A stretch of DNA of 64,000 nucleotides from the NCBI RefSeq assembly GCF_002294985.1, contig NZ_NSGE01000011.1:1-64000 (forward strand). Reading direction: 5' to 3'. Each line of letters starts with the position of its first letter. Within the stretch, counting starts at the first letter, position 1. The stretch is from Mesorhizobium sp. WSM3862. Lineage in GTDB: Bacteria; Pseudomonadota; Alphaproteobacteria; Rhizobiales; Rhizobiaceae. Positions 25,196-33,444 of the stretch are shown in pieces. A model generated the notes under the pieces. It was not told the DNA's origin. It did not search any database and saw only the letters and a list, made by a program, of their open reading frames with translations. The translations under genes were made by a program, and so were the position numbers.

Positions 25196-26158
25196 CTACT
25201 GGGCGCTGCCGGGTTGCGTGGCCGGGGCTGCCGGCGTCGCGGGCGCGGGCTGCGATGCCGCCGGCTGTCCGGGCTCGGGCTTGCTTTCCGGATCGCGGAA
25301 GAAGCGGAAGAACTCGGAGTCGGGCGACAGCACCATGGTGGTTCCGGTGCTGTCCAAGGCCGTGCCGTAAGCATTCATCGAGCGATAGAAATCGAAGAAG
25401 CCCGGGTCCCGCTTATAGGCTTCAGCAAAGGTGGCGCTGCGCTGCGCCTCGCCCTCACCGCGCAGGATCTCCGATTCCTTCTGCGCCTCGGCGATGATCT
25501 CGACGACCTCGCGGTCGGCCCTGGCCTTGATACGCTGCGCCGCCTCGTTGCCGCGGGCTCTCAGCCGCTCGGCTTCCGCCAGGCGTTCGGCTTTCATGCG
25601 ATCGTAGGTCTGCTGCGATACTTCGGCGGTCAGATCCGTCCGGCGGATGCGCACATCCTCGATGTCGAGGCCGAGCGACGTCGCGTCCGGACGCAGTTGG
25701 TCACGCACCTCGCGCATCATGACGCCGCGTTCTTCGGAAAGTGCCGCCTCGAAATCGCGCAGACCATAGACGCGGCGCAGCGCCGCATCGAGACGCGTCT
25801 TCAGCCGGGCTTCGGCGAGTTCCACCTGCCCCGATACCGCCGCGCGGAACGTGCGCGGATCCGAAATGCGGTAGGCGATGAAGGCATCGACCTCGTAGAA
25901 CTTGCCGCCGGAGACCTGAACGCGGATATTGTCGAGGTCGAAGCGCATGACTTTTTTCTCGATCGTCTGAACGCTGTCGGCATCGAAGAAGGCGAATGGC
26001 GCCTTGAAATAGATGCCCGGCTCGGTCTTGACGTCGATGATCTCGCCGAACCTCAGCACGATTGCCTGCTCGCCCGCCTTGACGACGAACACCGACGAAT
26101 AGAGCAGAAACAGAAGGACGGCCGCGATGACCGCGATGATGGGAAGACGGTTGGCCAT
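25196..26158 (-). CDS. hflC: HflC, modulator of FtsH protease
   Basis: SPFH/band-7 protein that assembles with HflK around the membrane protease FtsH and restrains it. The 320-residue product has an N-terminal membrane anchor (residues 6-25), an SPFH domain (VVKAGEQAIVLRFGEI to about residue 220) and a C-terminal coiled coil rich in AEAERLRARGNEAAQR. A proline- and alanine-rich tail ends the protein. The ATG at 26158 overlaps the hflK stop by one base (TGATG), so translation is coupled. A GTG one codon upstream is an alternative start. Confidence 0.95.
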   Translation of the reverse strand: MANRLPIIAVIAAVLLFLLYSSVFVVKAGEQAIVLRFGEIIDVKTEPGIYFKAPFAFFDADSVQTIEKKVMRFDLDNIRVQVSGGKFYEVDAFIAYRISDPRTFRAAVSGQVELAEARLKTRLDAALRRVYGLRDFEAALSEERGVMMREVRDQLRPDATSLGLDIEDVRIRRTDLTAEVSQQTYDRMKAERLAEAERLRARGNEAAQRIKARADREVVEIIAEAQKESEILRGEGEAQRSATFAEAYKRDPGFFDFYRSMNAYGTALDSTGTTMVLSPDSEFFRFFRDPESKPEPGQPAASQPAPATPAAPATQPGSAQ

Positions 26159-27255
26159 CACTGGTTACCTCCCAGCGCAGGCGCGGGCGGCGCCTTGGGC
26201 TGCAGTGCCGGCAGCGGCAGATAAGGAAGCACACCCTGCCCGTTGCCCTGCTCGACGACGACCTTGTTCGAGTCCTTCAGGATCCTCTCCATTGTTTCCA
26301 GGTAAAGGCGCTTGCGCGTCACGTCGGGCGCCTTGGCGTATTCGTTGTAAACGGAGATGAAGCGCTGCGCCTCACCTTCGGCTTCCTGCACGACCCGGTT
26401 CTTGTAGGCGGCGGCATCTTCGCGGATCTGGGCCGCCTCGCCGCGCGCCTGGCCGAGCTTCTGGTTGGAATATTGATTGGCCTGCTCGACGAACTTGTCC
26501 TCGTCCTGCTCGGCGCGCTGCACCTCGTCGAAAGCATCGGCGACCTCGCGCGGCGGGGCGGCGTCCTCGATGGAGATTGCGTTGACTTGCAGACCCGTCT
26601 TGTAACCGTCGAGCGTGTTTTGGATGATCTCACGCACCGATGTGGCAATACCCTGGCGATCGTCGCGGAAAATATCCTGCGCGGGGCGCCGGCCGACGAC
26701 CTCGCGCATGGCGCTTTCGGCCACCTGCGTCAGCATGCCGTCGGGATCGGAGACGTCGAACAGATAGGCCCTTGGATCGGAAACCTGGTAGGCGACCGAG
26801 AACTGCACATTGACGATGTTCTGGTCGCCGGAGAGCATCAGCCCGGAGCCGCTGCTCGCCCCGCCGCCGATGCTGACGAGCTGCTCGGAAATCTTTGCCG
26901 TTTCGACCGTTTCGATCGGCCACCAGTGGAAATGCAGGCCTGGCTGCGAGAGCTCGGCCTTCGGCTTGCCGAAGCGCAATTCGACCGCGACCTCGTCAGG
27001 CTGCACGGTATAGATGGCCTTGAAAGCCCAAAGCACGACAAGCGCGAGCGCGATCAGCCCGAGGACGGCCGGGCTGGCGCCGCCGCCTCCCGGAAGAGCG
27101 CGCCGCAGCCTGTCCTGGCCGCGGCGGATGATGTCCTCGAGATCGGGAGGCGACCCGGGCGGGCCGCTCTGGCCTTTCGGTCCCTGTCCCCAGGGCCCCT
27201 GATTGCCGCCGCCGCCCCATGGGCCGCCGCCACCGCTCTTGTCGTTCCAGGGCAT
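26158..27255 (-). CDS. hflK: HflK, modulator of FtsH protease
   Basis: Partner of HflC in the cage-like complex around FtsH. The 365-residue protein opens with a Gly-, Pro- and Trp-rich cytoplasmic segment (MPWNDKSGGGGPWGGGG) typical of HflK, followed by one membrane helix at about residues 63-82, an SPFH domain (VQPDEVAVELRFGK) and a coiled coil ending near residue 330. It leads the hflK-hflC-DUF2065 group. The 246-base upstream gap, which separates it from dihydrofolate reductase on the same strand, contains a large palindrome and should hold its promoter. Confidence 0.95.
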   Translation of the reverse strand: MPWNDKSGGGGPWGGGGNQGPWGQGPKGQSGPPGSPPDLEDIIRRGQDRLRRALPGGGGASPAVLGLIALALVVLWAFKAIYTVQPDEVAVELRFGKPKAELSQPGLHFHWWPIETVETAKISEQLVSIGGGASSGSGLMLSGDQNIVNVQFSVAYQVSDPRAYLFDVSDPDGMLTQVAESAMREVVGRRPAQDIFRDDRQGIATSVREIIQNTLDGYKTGLQVNAISIEDAAPPREVADAFDEVQRAEQDEDKFVEQANQYSNQKLGQARGEAAQIREDAAAYKNRVVQEAEGEAQRFISVYNEYAKAPDVTRKRLYLETMERILKDSNKVVVEQGNGQGVLPYLPLPALQPKAPPAPALGGNQ

Positions 27256-27302
27256 GAATGTCCTTTCGCTTCGGTTCCCTCAGGCCTTGCGGCGCGATCC
27301 TA

Positions 27303-27351
27303 GCGCATGACCTCGAAAACCGATATCGGTTTTCCGAAAGGAATCATGCGC
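27303..27351. repeat. Rhizobial palindromic repeat, family B
   Basis: Outer arms GCGCATGA and TCATGCGC are exact inverse copies (27303-27310, 27344-27351), and the core at 27315-27334 is a perfect 20-base palindrome centred on GATATC. A degraded relative is at 19884-19926. It lies between dihydrofolate reductase and hflK. It is a typical intergenic element of this group and could form a cruciform or RNA hairpin. Confidence 0.6.
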
Positions 27352-27501
27352 CAAATCAAAGTTTTACGGCGACCTTCTTGCGCGTCCGGTTGGAAGCGTG
27401 GCGCTGTACTCTCGTTCTTCTATAGGGACGCCGTGACGCGCTTTCAACGCGATCCGCTACGCGCGCCTGCGATTTGAGCCGTCAGCGACCCTTTGTCCTC
27501 G

Positions 27502-28020
27502 TCAGTGACCGTCGCCGCGGCGCTCGTAAACGGTATAGCGTGTCGCGTGGCTGTCCTTTTCGCCCGCCGGAAAATCCTCGGATCGGACGATCCGCCAGAT
27601 CGCCGGGTCAATCGGCGGAAAATGAGCGTCGCCATCGACCGGGGCCAGCACATGCGTGACGTGGAGACGATCGGCCAGCGGCAGGGCCTGGGCATAGATC
27701 TCGCCGCCTCCGACGACGCAGATCTCCTCGGCACCTGCCATGCAGCGGCCGCGCACCTTGGCCAGCGTGATCGCCTCGTCGAGCGAATGGGCGACTTCGG
27801 TGCCCTCGGATCGCCAGTCTCTGGCTCGCGTCACCACGATGTTGAGCCTGCCGGGCAGCGGCCGGCCGATACCCTCATAGGTCTTGCGGCCCATGATGAT
27901 CGGCTTGCCCATCGTATCGGCCTTGAAGCGTTTCAGGTCGCTGGAAAGCCGCCACGGCAGCCCGCCTTCGCGTCCGATCACGCCGTTCTCGGCAATGGCG
28001 ACGTAGATCGCGATGTCCAT
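27502..28020 (-). CDS. folA: Dihydrofolate reductase
   Basis: NADPH-dependent reduction of dihydrofolate to tetrahydrofolate. The 172-residue protein has all family marks: IYVAIAENGVIGREGGLPWRL with the active-site Trp loop, the acidic residue in SSDLKRFKADT, IIMGRKTYEGIGRPLPGR for NADPH binding, and VVGGGEIYAQAL. Its ATG overlaps the stop of a DUF4424 gene by one base (TGATG). Thymidylate synthase, its usual neighbour in this group, is 5.4 kb away, with the cobF-mod block in between. Confidence 0.96.
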   Translation of the reverse strand: MDIAIYVAIAENGVIGREGGLPWRLSSDLKRFKADTMGKPIIMGRKTYEGIGRPLPGRLNIVVTRARDWRSEGTEVAHSLDEAITLAKVRGRCMAGAEEICVVGGGEIYAQALPLADRLHVTHVLAPVDGDAHFPPIDPAIWRIVRSEDFPAGEKDSHATRYTVYERRGDGH

Positions 28021-29033
28021 CAGCCGCCGTTCCCACTATTGTCCGACGGCTCAAGCAGCAAGATGCCGATATCGTGCTCCGGATAGAAATCCTTGGCCGT
28101 CATCTCGAACGTCGTCGGACCCACCTTGCGGACATTGTCGCCGCAGAAGGAGACCAGATTCTTTGGGCTGCCCTTGTCGATGGTAAGCTTGAAGTTGCCG
28201 ATACTGCCGGACGCCCAGTTGCCGCCGGTGGTTAGGACATAGGCGATGCGGCTCTCGAAATATTTGGGATAGCCGTCGGGATTTTCCTTCGCTGCCTTGC
28301 GCACAGCGTTCTCGAACCCGCCGTCCATGCAGTAGCGGGTCTTGTAAGTGTCGTACTGCCCCTGGAACTTGCCGTCGTAATAGAAGCTGACCGATGACGT
28401 GCCGCCGACGCTCGGCTTGTAGCGGTGCGAGACATGGACTTGCTTGTTGGCCGGGAAGGTGGAGCGCCACCAATAGGTCGAGCGCAATTGCCAGAACGGC
28501 GCGTAGGCGGTTTGCATGCCCGAACCGTTATCGGCGGTGTCTTCGATGATGATGCCGCGATCTTCCCAATCCTCCGCGACGTCCTTGGGCAGCTTTGCCA
28601 GCGCCGCCTTGGCGACGTCGCCGAACGGATAGAGCGGCACGTCGTGCGCCTTGAGTTCGTCGGTGATGTCGATGCCCAGCGCGAACGCCTTTTGTTCGAG
28701 CTGCGGCTTGGCGTCGACGCCGTCGATCGTCACCTCGAAGCCGAGGAAATTGTCGCTCTGCGCTTCCGGGATCGCCGGCATCTCGTTCGGGTCGCCTTCG
28801 ATGTCCGGCATCGGGAAGGCGACGATCGCGCTGACGTCCTTGTCGGTATTGTTGCGGAAAACGTAGTCGACGGTCACTTTTTCCGGCGAGATGAAGAGAT
28901 CCTCGCTTTCCATGGCAACCGCATCGCTGCGCGACAGGATCAGCCCGCCGGTGCCAAGCTCGGCAACGGAATCGTTGGCGAAGGCAGGTGCAACCGAGAA
29001 TGCCAGCGCTGCGGTCAGGATAGTGCGTAACAT
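28020..29033 (-). CDS. DUF4424 exported protein
   Basis: Secreted protein of 337 residues in the DUF4424 family, function unknown. A signal peptide (MLRTILTAALAFSVAPAFA) is cleaved after about residue 19. The mature part has alternating beta strands (VTVDYVFRNNTDKDVSAIVAFPMPD) and contains two late cysteines in TRYCMDGG and VSFCGDNV that could form a disulfide. The ATG at 29033 follows GAGGGGAG. Its stop overlaps the folA start by one base, so the two are co-transcribed; the link to folate metabolism is probably not functional. Confidence 0.85.
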   Translation of the reverse strand: MLRTILTAALAFSVAPAFANDSVAELGTGGLILSRSDAVAMESEDLFISPEKVTVDYVFRNNTDKDVSAIVAFPMPDIEGDPNEMPAIPEAQSDNFLGFEVTIDGVDAKPQLEQKAFALGIDITDELKAHDVPLYPFGDVAKAALAKLPKDVAEDWEDRGIIIEDTADNGSGMQTAYAPFWQLRSTYWWRSTFPANKQVHVSHRYKPSVGGTSSVSFYYDGKFQGQYDTYKTRYCMDGGFENAVRKAAKENPDGYPKYFESRIAYVLTTGGNWASGSIGNFKLTIDKGSPKNLVSFCGDNVRKVGPTTFEMTAKDFYPEHDIGILLLEPSDNSGNGG

Positions 29034-29091
29034 GGCTCCCCTCTCGACGGCATGACCGGGATCATGCGGATGCGCTTCCATCTAGAGCAAT

Positions 29092-29118
29092 TCCAGGAGA
29101 AGTAGCTAGAGGTGTTCA
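29092..29118. repeat. Half copy of repeat family A
   Basis: Only the left arm (GAGCAATTCCAGGAGAAG) of the repeat seen at 3061 and 46593 is present; no matching right arm follows. It lies in the 176-base divergent gap between the DUF4424 gene and cobF. No B12-box or other riboswitch signature was found in that gap. Confidence 0.45.
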
Positions 29119-29209
29119 GCGTTTCTGCCAACCGGTCGAGTTTTGCGTTCCCGCATGCCTGCCTGTCCCCGTCTGGACACCGGCCGCCCGATCGGGCAGG
29201 AGGACGCCT

Positions 29210-29983
29210 ATGCGCAAGCTTCTCGTCATCGGCATCGGCACCGGCAATCTCGACCACCTGACCGTACAGGCCATCAACGGCCTGAACCGGGCCGACGTGC
29301 TGTTCGTTCCCGACAAAGGCGCGAGGAAGAACGACCTCGCGGAACTCCGTCGGCAGATCTGCGACCGCTTCGTCACAAACCCGAAGTCGCGCCGCGTCGA
29401 ATTCGACGTCCCGGTTCGGGCCGAGCCGACATCGTCCTATCGCGTGACCGTCGACGACTGGCACGAGGCGATCGCCGAAATCTACGAAGGGCTGATCGGC
29501 AACGAGCTTGCCGAGGAGGGTTGCGGCGCATTCCTGATCTGGGGCGACCCCTCGCTCTACGACAGCGCGCTGCGCATACTGGAGCGCGTGCGCCTGAGGG
29601 GCAATGTCGGTTTCGAGCTGGAGGTCATTCCGGGCATCACCGCGATCCAGGCGCTGGCCGCCTCCCATGCCACTGCGCTCAACCGCATCGGCGATTCGAT
29701 CCTGGTCACCACCGGCCGCCGGCTGACTGAGGAAGGCCTGCCCGCGAATGCCGGAAGCACCGTTGTCATGCTGGACGGCAAGTGCGCCTTCAACACACTG
29801 GTCGACCAAGATGTTTTCATTCAGTGGGGCGCTTATCTCGGCACGGCGGACGAGATCATCCTTTCCGGCCGCCTCGGCGATGTCGGCGCCGAAATCGAGA
29901 AGGTCCGAGAGGAAGCCCGGCGCAAAAAGGGCTGGATCATGGACACCTATTTGCTCCGCAAGCCCGGGGAGCCGGAGAAATAG
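29210..29983 (+). CDS. cobF: Precorrin-6A synthase (deacetylating)
   Basis: S-adenosylmethionine-dependent C1 methyltransferase of the aerobic cobalamin pathway; methylates precorrin-5 at C1 with loss of acetate. The 257-residue protein shows the tetrapyrrole methylase fold: the N-terminal glycine loop IGIGTGNLDHLT, FLIWGDPSLYD around residues 104-114, and EVIPGITAIQALAASH. CobF occurs only in the oxygen-dependent pathway. It is alone here, with no other cob gene, and converges on modE (17 bases between stops). No cobalamin riboswitch is visible upstream. Confidence 0.94.
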   Translation: MRKLLVIGIGTGNLDHLTVQAINGLNRADVLFVPDKGARKNDLAELRRQICDRFVTNPKSRRVEFDVPVRAEPTSSYRVTVDDWHEAIAEIYEGLIGNELAEEGCGAFLIWGDPSLYDSALRILERVRLRGNVGFELEVIPGITAIQALAASHATALNRIGDSILVTTGRRLTEEGLPANAGSTVVMLDGKCAFNTLVDQDVFIQWGAYLGTADEIILSGRLGDVGAEIEKVREEARRKKGWIMDTYLLRKPGEPEK

Positions 29984-30000
29984 GCCCCTTACAGGCCCAA

Positions 30001-30342
30001 TCAACCGGTGTCGATCTCGGCCTGCAACGCCTGCATATGGACGGCCGCCGCTGAAGCCGCCGCGCGCTCGATCGCTCTGAACCGGCTGACGACGGCGAGA
30101 CCCACGGCGGTCAATTGCGCGCCGCCGCCTTTTCGGCCGCCGGTCTGCGCCGCCACCAGCGGCTTGCCGAACACCCGATTCATGTCCTCGACCAAGTCCC
30201 AGGCATGCTTGTAGGACATCTCCATGCCGCGCGCCGCGGCCGAAATCGAGCCGAAAGCGGCGATCTGCTCCAACAATTCGATCTTGCCCGGACCAATTCG
30301 TCCGTCAGGGTCGAGATTTATCCGCAGGCTCAGCGATGGCAT
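30001..30342 (-). CDS. modE: ModE-type molybdate-responsive regulator, HTH domain only
   Basis: DNA-binding regulator of molybdate uptake. The 113-residue protein is just the N-terminal winged helix-turn-helix domain of ModE (IELLEQIAAFGSISAAARGMEMSYKHAWDLV) plus a short dimerisation helix. The C-terminal molybdate-binding Mop domains of E. coli ModE are absent, so metal sensing must be done differently or by a partner. It lies downstream of modABC on the same strand. A likely ModE site (30389-30415) lies 46 bases upstream of its start. The frameshifted mop gene at 33213 may once have supplied the missing sensor. Confidence 0.85.
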   Translation of the reverse strand: MPSLSLRINLDPDGRIGPGKIELLEQIAAFGSISAAARGMEMSYKHAWDLVEDMNRVFGKPLVAAQTGGRKGGGAQLTAVGLAVVSRFRAIERAAASAAAVHMQALQAEIDTG

Positions 30343-30388
30343 CCCTTGTCCTCGGCGATCATGTCGAGATTACCCTCTCCGCCGCCAC

Positions 30389-30415
30389 ATCGCTATTCCA
30401 AACCAACATAGCGAT
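30389..30415. promoter_or_regulatory. Candidate ModE-binding site
   Basis: ATCGCTAT and ATAGCGAT are exact inverse arms separated by 11 bases, close to the known ModE palindrome whose arms contain TCGNTATA. It lies between modC and modE, upstream of modE, and suggests autoregulation. A weaker pair, TCGATATAT with an inverse-like ATAACAAG, is at 33099-33125 before modA. Confidence 0.55.
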
Positions 30416-30427
30416 ATTGCCCTTTCG

Positions 30428-31540
30428 TCAACCATCGGCCTCCACCGGCAGCCCAGCACCTGTCGTCGCGCTGTCAAAGCTCACCGTCTTGATCACCGCG
30501 AAGACCTCGCGGCCGAGCGCGAGCCGAAGGCTCTGCTTCGACTGTTCGGTGACGCGCGCCAGCACCGTTGCTCCGTTGCAGTCGATGGCGATCTCCACCG
30601 TAGGCCCGACGCCCGGCCTGACCGCGGCGATTTTGCCCGGCAATATGTTGAGCGCGCTAAGACCCGACGGCTGTTCGGTCGCGATCATGACATCGCGGGC
30701 GCGGATGCGGAGCCGCACCAGAGCTCCCGCCGGGCGTGAAACGCGCGGCACGCGGATCTCGCCGGCCGGCGAGCCGAGCACAGTCATGCCGAAAGCCTCG
30801 TCGTGACGCAAAACCCTGGTGTCGAGCACCGCGCCGCCCTCGCCGCGCTCCTCCGCCGGCAAGAGGTCGAGCCGCTGCATGATCGCCTCGGTCGGGCCGA
30901 AAGCCGCGATCTTGCCTTGGGACAGCACCGCCACGTCGCTCGCCAGCCGCGCCACCTCGGCGACGGAATGGCTGACATAGGCGATCGGGATCTTCGTCTG
31001 GTCGCGCAGCCGCTCGATATAGGGCAGGATTTCGGCCTTTCGCGCCTCATCGAGCGAGGCGAGAGGCTCGTCCATCAAAAGCAGTTTCGGGCTGGCAAGC
31101 AGCGCGCGGCCGATCGCCACGCGCTGCTTTTCGCCACCCGATAGTTTCGTCGGCCGCCGGTCGAGCAGAGGACCGATGCCAAGGAGTTCGACCACCGCAT
31201 CCATACTGGCGTAGCGCTCCGCAACTGGCGTGAACCAGCGGCCATAGCGCAGATTGCCGGCGACGCTCATGTGCGGGAAGAGCCGCGCATCCTGGAACAC
31301 CATGCCGATCCGTCGCCTGTGCATCGGCACGAAGATGCCGGCGGCGGTGTCGACCAGCACGCGACCGTCCACCGCGATCCGCCCTTTCTGCGGCCGGATC
31401 AGCCCGGCGATCACATTGATCAGCGTCGACTTGCCCGAGCCCGAAGGCCCGAACAGCGCCGTCAGCCGGCCGGCGCTTTCGAAATTCGCGTCGATGGCGA
31501 AGTCGCCGAGACGATGACTGATGTCCACCGAGAGCGTCAT
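30428..31540 (-). CDS. modC: Molybdate ABC transporter ATP-binding protein
   Basis: ATPase of the molybdate importer, 370 residues. Walker A GPSGSGKST is near residue 31, the signature LSGGEKQRVAIGRALL near 125, Walker B LLLMDEPLASLD follows, and the C-terminal third is a Mop/TOBE domain (AGALVRLRIRARDVMIA; NILPGKIAAVRPG) that senses oxyanion. Start ATG at 31540 overlaps the modB stop by four bases (ATGA). It is the third gene in modA-modB-modC order and is followed by modE. The frame is open upstream through modB, but the family start is clear. Confidence 0.96.
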   Translation of the reverse strand: MTLSVDISHRLGDFAIDANFESAGRLTALFGPSGSGKSTLINVIAGLIRPQKGRIAVDGRVLVDTAAGIFVPMHRRRIGMVFQDARLFPHMSVAGNLRYGRWFTPVAERYASMDAVVELLGIGPLLDRRPTKLSGGEKQRVAIGRALLASPKLLLMDEPLASLDEARKAEILPYIERLRDQTKIPIAYVSHSVAEVARLASDVAVLSQGKIAAFGPTEAIMQRLDLLPAEERGEGGAVLDTRVLRHDEAFGMTVLGSPAGEIRVPRVSRPAGALVRLRIRARDVMIATEQPSGLSALNILPGKIAAVRPGVGPTVEIAIDCNGATVLARVTEQSKQSLRLALGREVFAVIKTVSFDSATTGAGLPVEADG

Positions 31541-32241
31541 TCGATGTCCATCCGCTGGCCGACCCGCCGCGCCAGAACCTCGGAGGCCACCAGCGCCACC
31601 ATCGAGATCACGATCGAAATCAGCGTCAGGCGTAGCGCTCCGGGATCGCCGCCCGGCACCTGCGTGAAAGTGTAGATTGCCGAGGGCAGCGTCTGCGTCT
31701 CGTTGGGGATGTTGGAGACGAAAGTAATGGTCGCGCCGAACTCGCCCATCGCCTTGGCGAAGGACAGGATCGCGCCGGCGATCAGGCCGGGCAGGATCAG
31801 CGGCAGCGTGATTGTGGCGAACACCCAGACCGGGTTGGCGCCGAGCGTGCCGGCGGCCGCCTCCATCTTGCGGTCGACCGCCTCGATCGACAACCGGATC
31901 GCCCGCACCATCAGTGGAAACCCCATCACCCCGCAGGCAAGTGCTGCCCCCGTCCAGCGGAAGGAAAAAACGATGCCGAAATGCTCGGCGAGGAAGGCGC
32001 CGGCGGGCCCGCGCCGGCCGAAGGTGAGCAGCAGCAGATAACCGGTCACCACCGGCGGCAGGATCAACGGCAAATGCACCAGCCCGTTGAGCAAGGTCTT
32101 GCCCCAGAACCGCCCCCGGGCCAGGACCAGCGCGATCAGGATGCCGGGCGGCAGGCTGGCGATCATCGCCACAGTCGCCACCTTGATCGACAGCCGGACC
32201 GCATTCCATTCGTCGGGAGTGAGGTCCAGCAGCCAGTTCAT
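31537..32241 (-). CDS. modB: Molybdate ABC transporter permease
   Basis: Inner-membrane channel of the molybdate importer, 234 residues with five to six helices. The EAA loop that contacts ModC is visible as EAAAGTLGANPVWVFATITLPLILPG around residues 134-159. ModA supplies substrate and ModC energy. The start ATG at 32241 lies 19 bases after the modA stop. Downstream it overlaps modC by four bases. Confidence 0.95.
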   Translation of the reverse strand: MNWLLDLTPDEWNAVRLSIKVATVAMIASLPPGILIALVLARGRFWGKTLLNGLVHLPLILPPVVTGYLLLLTFGRRGPAGAFLAEHFGIVFSFRWTGAALACGVMGFPLMVRAIRLSIEAVDRKMEAAAGTLGANPVWVFATITLPLILPGLIAGAILSFAKAMGEFGATITFVSNIPNETQTLPSAIYTFTQVPGGDPGALRLTLISIVISMVALVASEVLARRVGQRMDIE

Positions 32242-32260
32242 TTGCGGTGTTAGGTCTTTC

Positions 32261-33055
32261 TCAGTTGCTCGGCGCGAGCACCGTAAAACCCTGTTCCTTG
32301 AAGAGCGCGGCGGCCTTGGCTGACTCGACGCATTTCAGGAAGGCAGCCGTATCCTTGTCCTTCGAATCCGCGGTCTGGGCAATCGGGTAGATGATCGGCG
32401 GGTGCGAATCCTCGGGGAAGGTGCCGACGACCTTGACGCCCTTTTCGGCATGGGCGTCGGTGGCGTAGACGATGCCGAGCGCGGCCTCGCCCGTCGACAC
32501 CAGCTTGAGCGCGGCGCGGACATTCTCGGCCTGCGCGACCTTGCCTTCGACCGAGGACCACACGCCCAGCGATTCCAGCGCCGCCCTGCCGTATTTGCCG
32601 GCGGGCACCGCCTTGAAATCGCCCATGGCGAGCCGACCGTCGCCGATGAGCCTGGCGAGGTCGAAGCCCTTCTCGACCTTCGCGTCGACCTTGGAATCTT
32701 GCGGCGCCACGAGCACGATCTGGTTGCCAAGCAGCTTCACCTCGGTGTCGGGCCTGGTCAGCTTCTTGTCGGAGAGATACTTCATCCAGTCGAGGTCGGC
32801 GGAGACGAAGACATCGGCTGGCGCGCCGCCCTCGATCTGCTTCGCCAGAGCCGAGCTTGCCGCATAGGAAATCGTGGCCGCTTCGCCGACCTCGGCCTCA
32901 CAGGCCTTGTTGACCGCATCGAGCGCGTCCTTGAGGCTGGCCGCGGCGAACACGATCACCTTGCCGTCGGCGTGAGCTGCCGGTACGGCCGCCATCAACG
33001 CTGCCGTCAGTCCGCCGATGGCGATCGCCTTCAATCCAAAACCCTTGCCCGTCAT
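32261..33055 (-). CDS. modA: Molybdate-binding periplasmic protein
   Basis: Substrate-binding protein of the molybdate importer, 264 residues including a signal peptide (cleavage after AHA near residue 29). Conserved blocks of the ModA fold are VIVFAAASLKDALD (Ser/Thr ligands to the oxyanion), SYAASSALAKQIEGGAPADVFVSAD and GIVYATDA. The ATG at 33055 follows GGGGCGAGG. It is the first gene of modABC; a possible ModE site lies at 33099-33125 upstream. Next to it, on the other strand, is a decayed mop gene. Confidence 0.95.
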   Translation of the reverse strand: MTGKGFGLKAIAIGGLTAALMAAVPAAHADGKVIVFAAASLKDALDAVNKACEAEVGEAATISYAASSALAKQIEGGAPADVFVSADLDWMKYLSDKKLTRPDTEVKLLGNQIVLVAPQDSKVDAKVEKGFDLARLIGDGRLAMGDFKAVPAGKYGRAALESLGVWSSVEGKVAQAENVRAALKLVSTGEAALGIVYATDAHAEKGVKVVGTFPEDSHPPIIYPIAQTADSKDKDTAAFLKCVESAKAAALFKEQGFTVLAPSN

Positions 33056-33212
33056 GAAACCTCGCCCCTCTGAAAATCCGTTCGGCTCGAGCCCTGACTC
33101 GATATATCCGGATGAACATAACAAGAAAAGGTTTTTTAGGCTCCGCGCCGTTGTGCGCCAGGATCCCACCAGCCCACGGTGAAGTCCGTTCGATACAGCG
33201 AGGCATAGGCAG

Positions 33213-33411
33213 ATTAAGATCAGCGCCGGCAATATCCTGAAGGGCAAGGTCATCGTCGAGGGAGCGACCACGTCGCATGTCCGGATAGCTATCGGCGGCG
33301 GCGTCCTCGACACGGCTTCGATCACCAACGAAGCGGTTGCCGATCTGCGACTGGGCAAGTAGGGCCTATGAGGTGATCAAGGCCTCCGACGTCATCGTCG
33401 GGACTGGCTGA
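33213..33411 (+). pseudogene. mop: Frameshifted molybdopterin-binding (Mop) protein
   Basis: A small Mop-domain gene that has decayed. From 33213 the frame reads KISAGNILKGKVIVEGATTSHVRI and continues through ITNEAVADLRLGK, then hits TAG at 33360. The remaining family sequence AYEVIKASDVIVGTG with its own TGA at 33411 is in the next frame, so at least one indel has occurred, with loss of several codons of the usual VGD segment. The first codon is ATT where ATG is expected. Intact homologues are about 70-residue molybdate-storage or sensing proteins. It is divergent from modABC, the natural position for a Mop protein. It is unlikely to make a working product. Confidence 0.85.
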
Positions 33412-33444
33412 CGACTTGAGCGCTGGCAGCGCTCAAAGCGGGCC

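Noticed and set aside
29034..29209. Cobalamin riboswitch before cobF
   Set aside because: No B12-box or matching helices were seen; the only signal is half of a rhizobial repeat.
30428..32209. Possible ModB-ModC fusion (593 codons)
   Set aside because: The upstream half of this frame is out of frame with ModB; modB and modC are separate genes with an ATGA overlap.
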